A DNA stretch of 64,000 nucleotides from JAWWOL01 sp963797535 (GTDB taxonomy: Bacteria > Actinomycetota > Actinomycetes > JAWWOL01): NCBI GenBank assembly GCA_963797535.1, contig CAWCPQ010000001.1, forward strand, positions 1,736,001 to 1,800,000, written 5' to 3'. Shown here piece by piece: positions 18,631 through 29,540 of this stretch. Within the stretch, counting starts at the first letter, position 1; each line of letters begins with the position of its first letter. The position numbers and the translations under genes were made by a program. The notes beneath the pieces were generated by a model. The model worked only from the letters and a program-made list of their open reading frames with translations, searched no databases and had not been told where the DNA came from.

Positions 18631-19007
18631 GCTCGAAGCCTCCACGGCCGCCGCTATCAGCCAGTCCCAACAGACCAGGCCGCCACTTGCTGCGACGGAG
18701 GACCGAGCTGGCACCTGAGTTGCCGAATTCTCGCGAAGCATAGACGACCAGCGACGACCTTGATCGAGTCCGCGAAGTGGGGTAGCGGTGACGGCTCGGC
18801 GAGAGCGGCTGGTGGTGGATCTTCTGACGGGCCGTCCCTAGCAATGCGCTGTCCGCTCGCTCGACCGCGATGCGGACCCCAGTCGTTCGGACAGCCGGCG
18901 GGCGAGCGTTCCGTCCGGGGGTGTCGTACTCCGGGTCGGCGGCAGACTGCCCCGCTTTGGTCGCACCGGCCGTCTGACTTCTGCCGCCGCGAAACTCTGT
19001 TGATGGA

Positions 19008-19046
19008 AAGGATGCTTGACAAGCAGGAAGTGTGTCAAGCATCCTT
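19008..19046. promoter_or_regulatory. perfect inverted repeat, probable operator of the XRE regulator
   Basis: Two 14-nt arms (AAGGATGCTTGACA at 19008-19021 and its exact complement at 19033-19046) flank an 11-nt spacer. A further TTGACA follows directly at 19045-19050. The right arm ends only 5 nt before the GTG of the helix-turn-helix gene, so a bound dimer or tetramer would block transcription or ribosome access. Autoregulation is inferred from position. Confidence 0.7.
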
Positions 19047-19051
19047 GACAG

Positions 19052-19246
19052 GTGGAGAACCGGGTGCGCGAGCTGCGTCTCGTGCAGGAGCTGTCACAAG
19101 CTGAGCTCGGCGACGCGCTCGGGGTGTCGCGGCAAACGATCAACTCCATTGAGAACGGCCGCTACCTGCCCTCGCTGCCGCTGGCCTTCGCTATCGCCCG
19201 GTTCTTTCGTTCCACCGTCGAGCAGGTCTTCCTGACCACGAGCTGA
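19052..19246 (+). CDS. XRE-family helix-turn-helix regulator (YozG type)
   Basis: A 64-aa regulator consisting only of the DNA-binding domain (ELSQAELGDALGVSRQTINS, then IENGRYLPSLPLAFAIARFF). The GTG at 19052 aligns with the usual family N-terminus (xNRxRELR) but has almost no leader and no ribosome-binding site, so translation may be leaderless. An alternative GTG at 19064 has GGTGGAG at good spacing but would trim the domain. The next gene starts 9 nt downstream with GAGGAG, and this pair (small XRE regulator plus membrane protein) is common in actinobacteria. Confidence 0.88.
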   Translation: MENRVRELRLVQELSQAELGDALGVSRQTINSIENGRYLPSLPLAFAIARFFRSTVEQVFLTTS

Positions 19247-19255
19247 GGAGTTGCC

Positions 19256-19654
19256 ATGACGACACCAGTCCCGCGGCGCGGGTCCCGTGCCGCCTCCGCC
19301 GGTGTGCTCGTCGTCGGCGGGGCAGCGGTCGCCGGCGCCACCTGGGCCGCCGGGGATCTCGGCTGGGCGATCGGGGTGATGGCCGCCTACGTCGCCCTCG
19401 CCTCAGGTGCCTACCTGTGGGCCGGGCGGTCCGGCGACCTCGCCGCGCTGTTGCGCGGGGATGGTGACGAGCGGCAACGGGGCCTGGACCGCGACGCCAC
19501 CGCGTTCACCGGGCTGGTCCTGATCATCGCTGCGCTTGCCGGCGCGCTCGTCTCGATCGGCCGTACCGGCAACCCCGGCGTCTACGGCGGGTTCTGCGTC
19601 ATCGCCGGCATCAGCTACCTCGCAGCCCTGCTGGCTTTTCATCACCGCCGCTAG
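19256..19654 (+). CDS. membrane protein, DUF2178-like partner of the XRE regulator
   Basis: This 132-aa protein has four predicted transmembrane helices, two before and two after a cytoplasmic loop bearing GDERQRGLDRDATAF. That loop is the recognisable feature of membrane proteins paired with YozG-type regulators. It is almost certainly co-transcribed with the regulator (9-nt spacing, GAGGAG ribosome-binding site). Its function is unknown. Confidence 0.78.
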   Translation: MTTPVPRRGSRAASAGVLVVGGAAVAGATWAAGDLGWAIGVMAAYVALASGAYLWAGRSGDLAALLRGDGDERQRGLDRDATAFTGLVLIIAALAGALVSIGRTGNPGVYGGFCVIAGISYLAALLAFHHRR

Positions 19655-19836
19655 CCCCGCTCCGCAGGTCACCGGCACTCCCGTGCGCTTTACCGTTCCT
19701 CCCTTCGCCTGCTGCGATCTCCGCTTCGGCCGTTTTGGTGTGCTTGAACCGGCATGACTCGCCCGGTGCACCCAATGCGGGCAGGCCCGCGGCTCGGTGA
19801 CCTGTCGCGTGGCGGCAGCCGATGGCGCAGGTCCGG

Positions 19837-19870
19837 CTGATGGGCCGGAGCGAAGGCTCCGGCCCATCAG
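19837..19870 (-). terminator. strong hairpin terminator of the beta-helix gene
   Basis: A perfect 15-bp stem (CTGATGGGCCGGAGC with its exact complement) closes on a GAAG loop, 48 nt past the stop at 19918. There is no T-run, as is usual in actinobacteria. It may also serve the plus-strand gene ending at 19654. Confidence 0.8.
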
Positions 19871-19917
19871 GTCGAGTGGGGTTGCCCGTTTCTTGGAGGC
19901 TTCGGGCGCGGTGCTCG

Positions 19918-21792
19918 TTACGGGAAGCTGACGACCTGGGAAGCCACGTCCGGGTTGACGCTGCTGCTGACGGAGCCACCGGTGTCGTTGATGACGTGGT
20001 CGATCGTGCCGTAGTCGAACGTCGGAGTCGCCTTTGAGAGTGCGATCGTCAACAGGTCGTGGAACTGGACACCCGGCTTCACGGGCGTCTCGAAGGCCCG
20101 CGTTGCGTGCAGTCCAGACGTCTTGTTCGTGAAGATGTAACTGCCCATGCCGTAACCCTGGAACGTGTTGACCGAGTCGGCCACCTTGAACGCGGCCCAG
20201 CCGAGCACGCCGTCGTGCGACCACGCAGCTTGGCTCGGGGCGTCGTACGGCAGCTCGTTCTGGAAGAACACGACGGTGCCGCCGTTGCCGTTCCAGATCA
20301 CGTTGTACTTCTGGAAGTGCTCGACGAACAACCCGGTCGCGGTGACGTCGTCACCGTTGACTACGAGCCCGGTGTTCGAGGTGTTGATCGTCCAGCCGAC
20401 CGAGCCGTCGACGCCGTGGTCCGCACGCCAGACCCATAGGTCGTCGAGCAGGGCGCCGTCCGTGTTGACCTCGAGGGCGACGTCGGCCTTGCCTACGTGT
20501 GGCCCGCCGATCCGGAAGAACACGTCCTGCAGCGCAACCGGACGGGCCGGGTCGCTGTGCGGGCGGCCGTTGTTTCCGTTCTTGGTGCCGATCTGAACGA
20601 GCACCGAGGAGTTCACCGGTCCGGCGTCGACCGTGAGGCCAGCGATGTCGATGCCCGCGACGTCAGCGGTGCTCAGCGCCGTGACGCCCTTCTCCGCCGT
20701 CAGCGTCGCCATCCCGAGGCCGAGGACGACCGTGTCGGCACGCTTGACCTTGATGGTCTGCGCAACGTCGTACACGCCGGGGGTCAGCAGCAGGTTCTGC
20801 CCCTTGGACAGCGCGTTGTTGATGGCTTGGACCGAGTCGGAGGGCTTCGCGACGAAGAAGCTCGACAGCGGGAGCGAGGTGCCGGGCGTGTGGCCGTTGG
20901 CCCACGTGGTTCCGACCGAGTTCCGCTGCGCGGACGGCACAAAGACCGCCCAGTTGCCGGACGAGTCGATGTAGAGGTACGGCTTCTCCTTGCTCAGCGG
21001 CGTGGTGGCGAGCGTGGTGTAGGCGTCGCCGCCGCCGAAGTCCTGGGCAGGTGCGTTCACGTCCCCTGAGAAGACCTGGTTCCACACGAAGTTGGACCAG
21101 CCGCCACCGAGGTTGCTGTTCCTGACGTAGAACTGCTGCTGTGACCCGTTGAGTGCGCCTCCTTCGAGGAAGGAGTCCGCGACGAACCCTCCGCTCGCGA
21201 AGTTGGGGTCCTCGCAGTACGGCATGAACGTCGTGAAGCCCTTGACATCCACGCGGCGCATCGGCGCGGCCTGGGACACGGCCCACATCTCGTTCGACGT
21301 GTGACAGTCACCTATGCCCTGGAAGTTGATGGTCAGGTTGCTGACGGAGCGCCAGAACGTGTCGAGGGCGCCGCTGCCGTTGTGGCCGAACGCCGCGACG
21401 GCGCCGTTGATCGTCACAGCCGAGGGGTCCTGCCCGAGGCCGTCGACCTCGGTGTAGTAACCGACCCTGATGATCAGCGGGTTTGCTGCTGTGCCGTACG
21501 TCCCCGGCTTGAACAGCAGCGCGTAACGCGCCGTGCCCATCTCGTTGGTGTCCTGCTGCGCGAAGATCGCGTCGACCCGGGTCTGGATGTCGGCCGTCGA
21601 CATGCTCGGGTCGAACACCACCGTGTTAGGGCCGAGGTTCGGCGCCGCGGCGTTAACGACCGGAGTGGGCTTCGCGGCCGCGACCCCGGTGCTTGCGAAG
21701 ACTGCGCTGGTGAGAGCGGCGACGCCAACGATCGCGGCGCTGACGCGCCGGCGACCCTTCGGGTGATCGCCCAGGTCGCTGAGGGGAGACAT
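19918..21792 (-). CDS. secreted right-handed beta-helix protein (GH55/pectate-lyase-like fold)
   Basis: About 624 aa with a signal peptide near residues 15-40 (SAAIVGVAALTSAVFASTGV then AAA). The mature part shows two pectate-lyase-superfamily-like halves: PNTVVFDPSMSTADIQTRVD opens the first, and the second (DSVQAINNALSKGQNLLLTP then GVYDVAQTIKVKRADTVVLG) is typical of the GH55-type beta-helix. Such proteins are often misnamed adenylyl cyclase in actinobacterial annotations. A polysaccharide-binding or -degrading role is likely, but catalytic residues are not assignable by eye. The ATG at 21792 is preceded by AAAGGGG. A LacI-type operator lies just upstream. Confidence 0.8.
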   Translation of the reverse strand: MSPLSDLGDHPKGRRRVSAAIVGVAALTSAVFASTGVAAAKPTPVVNAAAPNLGPNTVVFDPSMSTADIQTRVDAIFAQQDTNEMGTARYALLFKPGTYGTAANPLIIRVGYYTEVDGLGQDPSAVTINGAVAAFGHNGSGALDTFWRSVSNLTINFQGIGDCHTSNEMWAVSQAAPMRRVDVKGFTTFMPYCEDPNFASGGFVADSFLEGGALNGSQQQFYVRNSNLGGGWSNFVWNQVFSGDVNAPAQDFGGGDAYTTLATTPLSKEKPYLYIDSSGNWAVFVPSAQRNSVGTTWANGHTPGTSLPLSSFFVAKPSDSVQAINNALSKGQNLLLTPGVYDVAQTIKVKRADTVVLGLGMATLTAEKGVTALSTADVAGIDIAGLTVDAGPVNSSVLVQIGTKNGNNGRPHSDPARPVALQDVFFRIGGPHVGKADVALEVNTDGALLDDLWVWRADHGVDGSVGWTINTSNTGLVVNGDDVTATGLFVEHFQKYNVIWNGNGGTVVFFQNELPYDAPSQAAWSHDGVLGWAAFKVADSVNTFQGYGMGSYIFTNKTSGLHATRAFETPVKPGVQFHDLLTIALSKATPTFDYGTIDHVINDTGGSVSSSVNPDVASQVVSFP

Positions 21793-21822
21793 CCAGGGGC
21801 CCCTTTCGAGAGGTTCAGCAGC

Positions 21823-21834
21823 GAAAACGTTTCC
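21823..21834. promoter_or_regulatory. LacI-family-type operator
   Basis: GAAAACGTTTCC is a near-perfect 12-bp palindrome centred on ACGT, the form recognised by many LacI-family carbohydrate regulators. It sits 31 nt upstream of the beta-helix gene start, where it could overlap the transcription start. No LacI-family gene lies in the window. Confidence 0.55.
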
Positions 21835-22449
21835 AGGCTGCTGAACGTAACTCCACTGAAACCAACCCGTCCAGCCCCGGGAGGCAACGTTCCAGCCACT
21901 TATTGGTCTCCCCTTGGAGATGGCCACGTCGCTGTTCGGCTTGTCTCATGAGGTCGCTGAGCACCGTTTGGCTGCCGGCCCGGTCAGTACGTCGGACAAG
22001 GCCAGTTGCTAGCTCGGCTTCGGGCGCGCCGGCGTTCGCATTTTCACGCTCGATCCCTGGGCGGCCGACTATCGCGCCTGCACGTGACGGCCGGGCGTCG
22101 GCATCCATCGATAGAGCATCCTTGATGAGCTGGCGGCGACCTCCTCCTCGATTCGACACGATGGCGAGTCAGCGATCCCTTGCTGGCAAGGCGATTCGTG
22201 CGGGCGGCCGGCAAGCCGACCAGCTGAGCTCCTGACCGGCGTCAGCTTCCGCGCCATGGCGGGCATCAGGGGCCAGCGCACCCGCTGACCGGGTGACATC
22301 CGGCCACAGCCGCGGGTCTGATGAGACTGAGATGTGGCCGGGGAGTTAACGGCCGTCCCGCGGGAAGACGACAGCCGATTCCACACAGGCGGAGGAGAAC
22401 ACGTGGCGGAGGTCCCGCGCTACCGGACCCGTTGGGCGGTGACGGCGGT
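21835..22449. other. gene-poor divergent intergenic region
   Basis: Between the divergent beta-helix and DUF1345 genes I find only short Arg/Pro-rich open frames with no start support. It must contain both promoters; no further element is identifiable. Confidence 0.45.
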
Positions 22450-23172
22450 ATGACCGTCGCACCGCAGAGGCGGGCAGCAAAGGGGCCCTCGCGCGGCGCG
22501 GTGTCCGATGCGGTTCAGCGTCGTCCCGCCCAAGGGGACCCGCGAAGCGCGTCGGCCGCGGTGAAGTTGGGCACGGCCCTGGTGGTCGGCGTCCTGGTCG
22601 GGGTGGCCGCATCCCTGCCGGGGACGTGGCGGCAAGGGCTCCTCGCCGGGTGGATCATCGGAGCGTTGACCTACCTGATCTGGACGTGGCATGCGGTGTG
22701 GCGGTTGGACGCGAGGCAGACCGCCGCTGATGCCCTGCGCGAGGATCCCGGCACCAAGCTGGCCGACACCGTGGTGATTTGCGCCGCCATGGCGAGCCTC
22801 GCCGCGGTGGGGTTGCTGCTGTCCGGCAGCTCCAGCTCGGCGACCGGCGGGAAATTCGGGCAGGCCGCGATCACGGTGTTATCGGTCGCAACCGCCTGGG
22901 GTGTCGTGCACACCAACTTCACCTTGCGTTACGCCCGGCTCTACTACACCGGCCCTGACGGCGGCATCAGCTTCAACGAGGACGACCCCCCGCAGTACAG
23001 CGACTTCGCCTACCTGGCGTTCACCCTTGGCATGACCTTCCAAGTCTCCGATACCGACCTGAGCACCAAAACCATCCGAGCCACGGCGCTACGGCACGCT
23101 TTGCTGTCCTACATGTTCGGCACGGTGATCATCGCCTCTGTTATCAACCTGGTCGCCGGGCTCAGCAAGTAG
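22450..23172 (+). CDS. DUF1345 membrane protein
   Basis: About 240 aa with six predicted transmembrane helices in DUF1345 order. Helices one and two are VKLGTALVVGVLVGVAASLP and GWIIGALTYLIWTWH. The family hallmark regions are LADTVVICAAMASLAAVGLL, WGVVHTNFTLRYARLYY, and the acidic loop with DFAYLAFTLGMTFQVSDTDL. A proton-channel-like or transport role has been suggested for relatives but is not established. The ATG at 22450 gives a short basic cytoplasmic N-terminus; the longer upstream frame is Arg-rich noise. Confidence 0.88.
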   Translation: MTVAPQRRAAKGPSRGAVSDAVQRRPAQGDPRSASAAVKLGTALVVGVLVGVAASLPGTWRQGLLAGWIIGALTYLIWTWHAVWRLDARQTAADALREDPGTKLADTVVICAAMASLAAVGLLLSGSSSSATGGKFGQAAITVLSVATAWGVVHTNFTLRYARLYYTGPDGGISFNEDDPPQYSDFAYLAFTLGMTFQVSDTDLSTKTIRATALRHALLSYMFGTVIIASVINLVAGLSK

Positions 23173-23456
23173 CCGAGCGACATGGAACGTACGCCGGCCC
23201 GGTACGGCTGCGCTCCTCATCGCGACAAGGCTGCGGCAGCGGCCTCCGGCAGCAGCGGATGGGCCGGTTGAGATTCGCTACTGAGACGAGGTCGACCTTG
23301 TGGAGGAGAAGCGACGCACGCTTCGGGTAGGGCGAACGCTGCAAACGCAGCCTCGCCGATCGTCGATTGATGAACCGGGCACTCCGTCACCACAGGGGCT
23401 GGATCGCAGGCATCTGTGTCAGCGTGGATGTACGGGCTTCGGGGTAGTCCGGTGAC

Positions 23457-23684
23457 ATGAACGACCCCAGTTCCAAGGTTCTCTTCGTCGCCAGCGCGAG
23501 CATCTGGGCTTTGGTAGCGATGAGTGCCTGGGTCGGCTACAGCCTGCGGTCTACCAAGGTCGAGCTACTGCTGGCGCTCCTGTCAACCGCCGTCGCGGCG
23601 CTCTCTTTGTCAGCAGTGCTGGTGACAAAGATGCGAGCGAAGGCCCTGCCACCGGCTGGAACGGCTCATACCGACTCCCCCTGA
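23457..23684 (+). CDS. small two-TM hypothetical protein
   Basis: A 75-aa protein with two hydrophobic helices (VLFVASASIWALVAMSAWVG and ELLLALLSTAVAALSLSAVL) separated by a short polar turn and followed by a basic tail. No ribosome-binding site of note. No family recognised, and no operon partner. Confidence 0.55.
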   Translation: MNDPSSKVLFVASASIWALVAMSAWVGYSLRSTKVELLLALLSTAVAALSLSAVLVTKMRAKALPPAGTAHTDSP

Positions 23685-23882
23685 GCTGCCCGACCTGGAG
23701 TTCCGATCGCGAATCCTCGTCCTGGGCGTGGTGCGGACGTCCCCCGCCATCAGGGCGCGTGCCAACGGGGTATTCCAAGGGAGGTGATGACCGCTCCAGT
23801 GATCAGGTCAAGGAGCGCGCCGCTCACCCGACGCGGTGGGATCAGCGCGGCGGCGACTGGCCCGATCGGTAAAATCGTACGC

Positions 23883-24515
23883 ATGACTTACCCGGAGCCC
23901 GAGTTCGATCCGGGGGACGCGACGCTCGCGGCCTATCGTTCATCGGCGGCGATATATATCCAGGAGAGTCGGCCGCCGGGCCCAAGCGTGTTGGCCTACC
24001 TCGATCGCTTCGCGGATATGACGCGGCCGGGCCCGGTGCTGGAACTCGGGAGCGGCCCGGGTTGGGACGCCGACTACCTTGAGAGTCGCGGCATTCCGGT
24101 GAAGCGCACCGACGCTTCGCAGGAGTTTGTTGACTTGCTGCGCGCGGCCGGGCACGACGCCCTCACGCTTGACGTTCGCTGGGACGACCTCGGCGGGCCA
24201 CACCAAGGCATCCTCGCCGACGCGGTGCTGCTGCACCTGACCCGGGTGCAGTTCGACGCCGCACTTCGTCGTTGCCGGTCGGCCGTTGTTTCGGGCGGCG
24301 TCCTCGGAGTCACCCTCAAGGAGGGCGATGGCTGGGCGTGGACCACCCAGAAGATTGACCAACAACGGTTCTTCACTTACTGGCGTGAGCCGGAGCTGCG
24401 TTCGGTCATGGCGCGAACGGGCTGGGAAGTTGTGGAGGTCGAACGTACCGCTGGCCGGCGCGACTCCTGGCTGTCGCTCATCGCCCGACGCTCGAACGGC
24501 GCCGCCCCGGCGTGA
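23883..24515 (+). CDS. class I SAM-dependent methyltransferase
   Basis: About 210 aa. Motif I is VLELGSGPGWDADYLESRG, the acidic strand-2 residue is in VKRTDASQEF, and motif IV/post-I regions follow (DAVLLHLTRVQFDAALRRC). C-terminal WREPELRSVMARTGWEVVEV is typical of small-molecule methyltransferases. The ATG at 23883 precedes MTYPEPEFDPGDATLAAY, a common family start; the open frame reaches 23784 but the extra residues look non-coding. Substrate unknown; stand-alone. Confidence 0.85.
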   Translation: MTYPEPEFDPGDATLAAYRSSAAIYIQESRPPGPSVLAYLDRFADMTRPGPVLELGSGPGWDADYLESRGIPVKRTDASQEFVDLLRAAGHDALTLDVRWDDLGGPHQGILADAVLLHLTRVQFDAALRRCRSAVVSGGVLGVTLKEGDGWAWTTQKIDQQRFFTYWREPELRSVMARTGWEVVEVERTAGRRDSWLSLIARRSNGAAPA

Positions 24516-24647
24516 GAGTGGTGCGTGTGTCGATCGCCGACCGATACAGGGATCTCGTGCCATCTGAGGCGGTCTGCGACGTGTTGACCGGTGTTATGCC
24601 GGCAGCGTCGGGACATGATGACGGCAGATATCAGGAGGGGAACCACG

Positions 24648-25013
24648 ATGAGCGCCGGTGGGTCGCGCCAGTGGCTGCTGTTGGCTGGCGTCTTCGCCGT
24701 TGGATGGTGGGCCGGCGCTATCCTCGACCGCCCGCGCGAGCACTGGTGGGCCCACGGATTCGTCGCGATCCCGCTCGGGTTGATCTTGGCCGCCAGCCAG
24801 TACTGGATGGCACGCCGCCGGCGCGCGTCTCCTGTGCCTGAATCGGCACTACCCGCAGCGGTCGCATGGTGTGTCTCATGCCTCATTGCCATCGGGGCCT
24901 TCGCACTGGCAGCCATGCGCAACACGCCGACCCAGTACGCCGCCGCCGCCATCATCTCGACGCTCGTGGTGCTCGCGGCACGCGGCTCCTCGCACCGGTC
25001 GGATCCTGGCTAA
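24648..25013 (+). CDS. membrane protein, four predicted TM helices
   Basis: About 121 aa with helices near WLLLAGVFAVGWWAGAIL, FVAIPLGLILAASQYWM, AVAWCVSCLIAIGAFALAA and YAAAAIISTLVVLAA. The ATG at 24648 has an excellent AGGAGGGG site 7 nt upstream, which rules out the earlier in-frame codon at 24591. A dispersed-motif copy begins at the stop codon (25012-25035). No family recognised. Confidence 0.65.
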   Translation: MSAGGSRQWLLLAGVFAVGWWAGAILDRPREHWWAHGFVAIPLGLILAASQYWMARRRRASPVPESALPAAVAWCVSCLIAIGAFALAAMRNTPTQYAAAAIISTLVVLAARGSSHRSDPG

Positions 25014-25104
25014 CGACCGGTGACTGCGACAGCGGCCGGGCGGACTCGCCGGCCGACAACCCCGGTGAGTCGAGAGTCTGGGCGAGTCGCCTTCGGTTAC
25101 GGCA

Positions 25105-25311
25105 TCAACCTCGATACCGGGTCCACATGCCAACTGCCGAGAGGATGCCGAACGCCGCTAGGAAGATCCCGGTCTCGGTTACCCAGGTCCCGCTGAGCCA
25201 GACGTTGACCAGGTAGGTCAGCACGGCAACGACCACGACCATCAGGATCCACGGCGCGGCGCTCCGGCGAACTCCTGGCCGGCTTAGATAGGTCGCTGTC
25301 CGACGGGTCAT
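25105..25311 (-). CDS. small two-TM protein
   Basis: About 68 aa with two hydrophobic helices (WILMVVVVAVLTYLVNVWLS and ETGIFLAAFGILSAVGMW). Its ATG overlaps the stop of the preceding gene by ATGA, so it is translationally coupled to another small membrane protein. No family recognised; it could form a hetero-oligomer with its partner. Confidence 0.65.
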   Translation of the reverse strand: MTRRTATYLSRPGVRRSAAPWILMVVVVAVLTYLVNVWLSGTWVTETGIFLAAFGILSAVGMWTRYRG

Positions 25312-25571
25312 GACCCGGAGTCTGTCGTTTCGTGCTGCGAGTCCCAACGGTCCACGAACTTGGGAATCCTTCGGACCGTGATCAGCGCGACAGCAAAGCC
25401 TGCCGCTCCGCCGAACGAGCCAACGGCGGCGGACGCACCGGCCGTCGCAAGGTCCGCGACGCCAAGCGCGAGGCACAGGGCAATGAGTGTCATGAGGACC
25501 AGCGACCCTGCCGAGCTGTGCCGCGCGATCCACCGTTGAGCGCCCGTGGGAGGCACTGACCATCCATCCAT
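25308..25571 (-). CDS. small two-TM protein
   Basis: An 87-aa protein with two transmembrane helices (SLVLMTLIALCLALGVADLA and VGSFGGAAGFAVALITV) and an acidic, Ser/Thr-rich C-terminus. It is the first gene of a coupled pair with the 68-aa protein. No family recognised. Confidence 0.65.
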   Translation of the reverse strand: MDGWSVPPTGAQRWIARHSSAGSLVLMTLIALCLALGVADLATAGASAAVGSFGGAAGFAVALITVRRIPKFVDRWDSQHETTDSGS

Positions 25572-25866
25572 TCCGCCGGTCTACCCGGGCCACGGCTGCA
25601 TCAACTCGTGACCGTGACAGCGGTCCCAAGCCGGATCCTGATCGGACTCGGCGTTCGCGGTCACCCGCGGCCGGCCGGGCTCCATCGAGCGGCTGGTCAC
25701 GACGTCGGGCAACCTGACCTGCTCGACGCCGCTTCCGCCCATGACCGGATGAGGCGCAACCACGACCTGTGAGTGGGCTGAGCTGGGCATGCGGTGTTCT
25801 TAATCCGGACATAGGCTGAACATCCGCTGACTTCAGAACCACCTTCAGGACAAGGGGGCGACCGCC

Positions 25867-28580
<2,714 letters not shown>

Positions 28581-28584
<4 letters not shown>

Positions 28585-29492
28585 CGGTCACCACGCAAGG
28601 CACTCATGGCGGGCTGGCGGGAGCTCCCCCGGCTGAGGCGATCGACTCTCGTACGGGAGCCGCGGCGGCCTACCACCCGAATCGCACGCTGCCGCTGCGG
28701 GTCGAGGTGGTCCGCCAGCTGCGCCGCCGGCGCACCCAGCTGGCCCTCGGCTTCATGGTGCTGCTGCCGTTTCTGCTGGTCCTCGCGTTCGAGCTCGGCA
28801 ACAACGACCCCGGCCAGGGGGCGCCCGGACTGGTCGACCTCGCGACCGTCGGCGCAGCCAACTTCACGTTGTTCACCCTGTTCGCCGCGACCGGGTTCCT
28901 CCTGGTCGTCGTCATCGCGCTGTTCGCCGGCGACACCGTGGCCTCCGAGGCGAGCTGGTCGAGCCTGCGCTACCTGCTCGCTGCGCCGATCCCCCGGTCA
29001 CGGCTGCTCAAGCAGAAGCTGATCGTCGCGCTGGCCTACAGCCTGTTCGCGATCGTGCTGCTCACGGTGGTGGCCCTGCTCGCGGGCTGGATGGCGTTCG
29101 GCTGGGCACCTGCCCGGTCGCCGCTGGGATCCAGCCTGACAACCGGCACGGCGCTCGTACGGCTGCTGATCGTGATCGGCTACCTCGCGGTGACCATGCT
29201 GTTCGTCTCCGCGCTCGCGTTCACGCTCGGCGTCTACACCGACGCTCCGCTCGGTGCGGTCGGCGGCGCGGTCGTGCTGGTCATCGTCTCGAACATCCTC
29301 GACGCCGTGCCAGCGCTCGGCAGCCTCCGCGAGGTGCTGCCGACGCACTACCAGTACTCCTGGGTGGATGCGCTCGGGCCGACGGTCGTGTGGGACTCGA
29401 TGACGCGGGGCGTGGTCTACTCATTGGCCTACAGCCTGGTACTTTTCGGACTGGCGTGGCGGCACTTTCTTCGTAAGGATGTGCTGAGTTAG
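28581..29492 (+). CDS. ABC-2-type transporter permease
   Basis: This 303-aa protein has a cytoplasmic N-terminus of about 45 residues (ending LRVEVVRQLRRRRTQLALG) and six hydrophobic helices typical of ABC-2 permeases, including the segment DTVASEASWSSLRYLLAAP after helix two, common to CcmA/NatB-like exporters. The ATG overlaps the stop of the fused hydrolase/ATPase gene, so it is its dedicated membrane channel. Substrate unknown. Confidence 0.9.
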
Positions 29493-29540
29493 GCACTGCT
29501 ACTCACCGATTGACCCCGGTTTCTCGTAGACTGAGTCCCC

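Noticed and set aside
19010..19050. TTGACA hexamers as -35 boxes
   Set aside because: Three TTGACA/TGTCAA words lie in the inverted repeat, but no -10 box at 16-18 nt fits before the start codon; an operator is the simpler reading.
25581..25790. 69-codon minus-strand frame between the small membrane pair and the hydrolase fusion
   Set aside because: No ribosome-binding site, no hydrophobic or conserved part; too weak to call, although the composition is not absurd.
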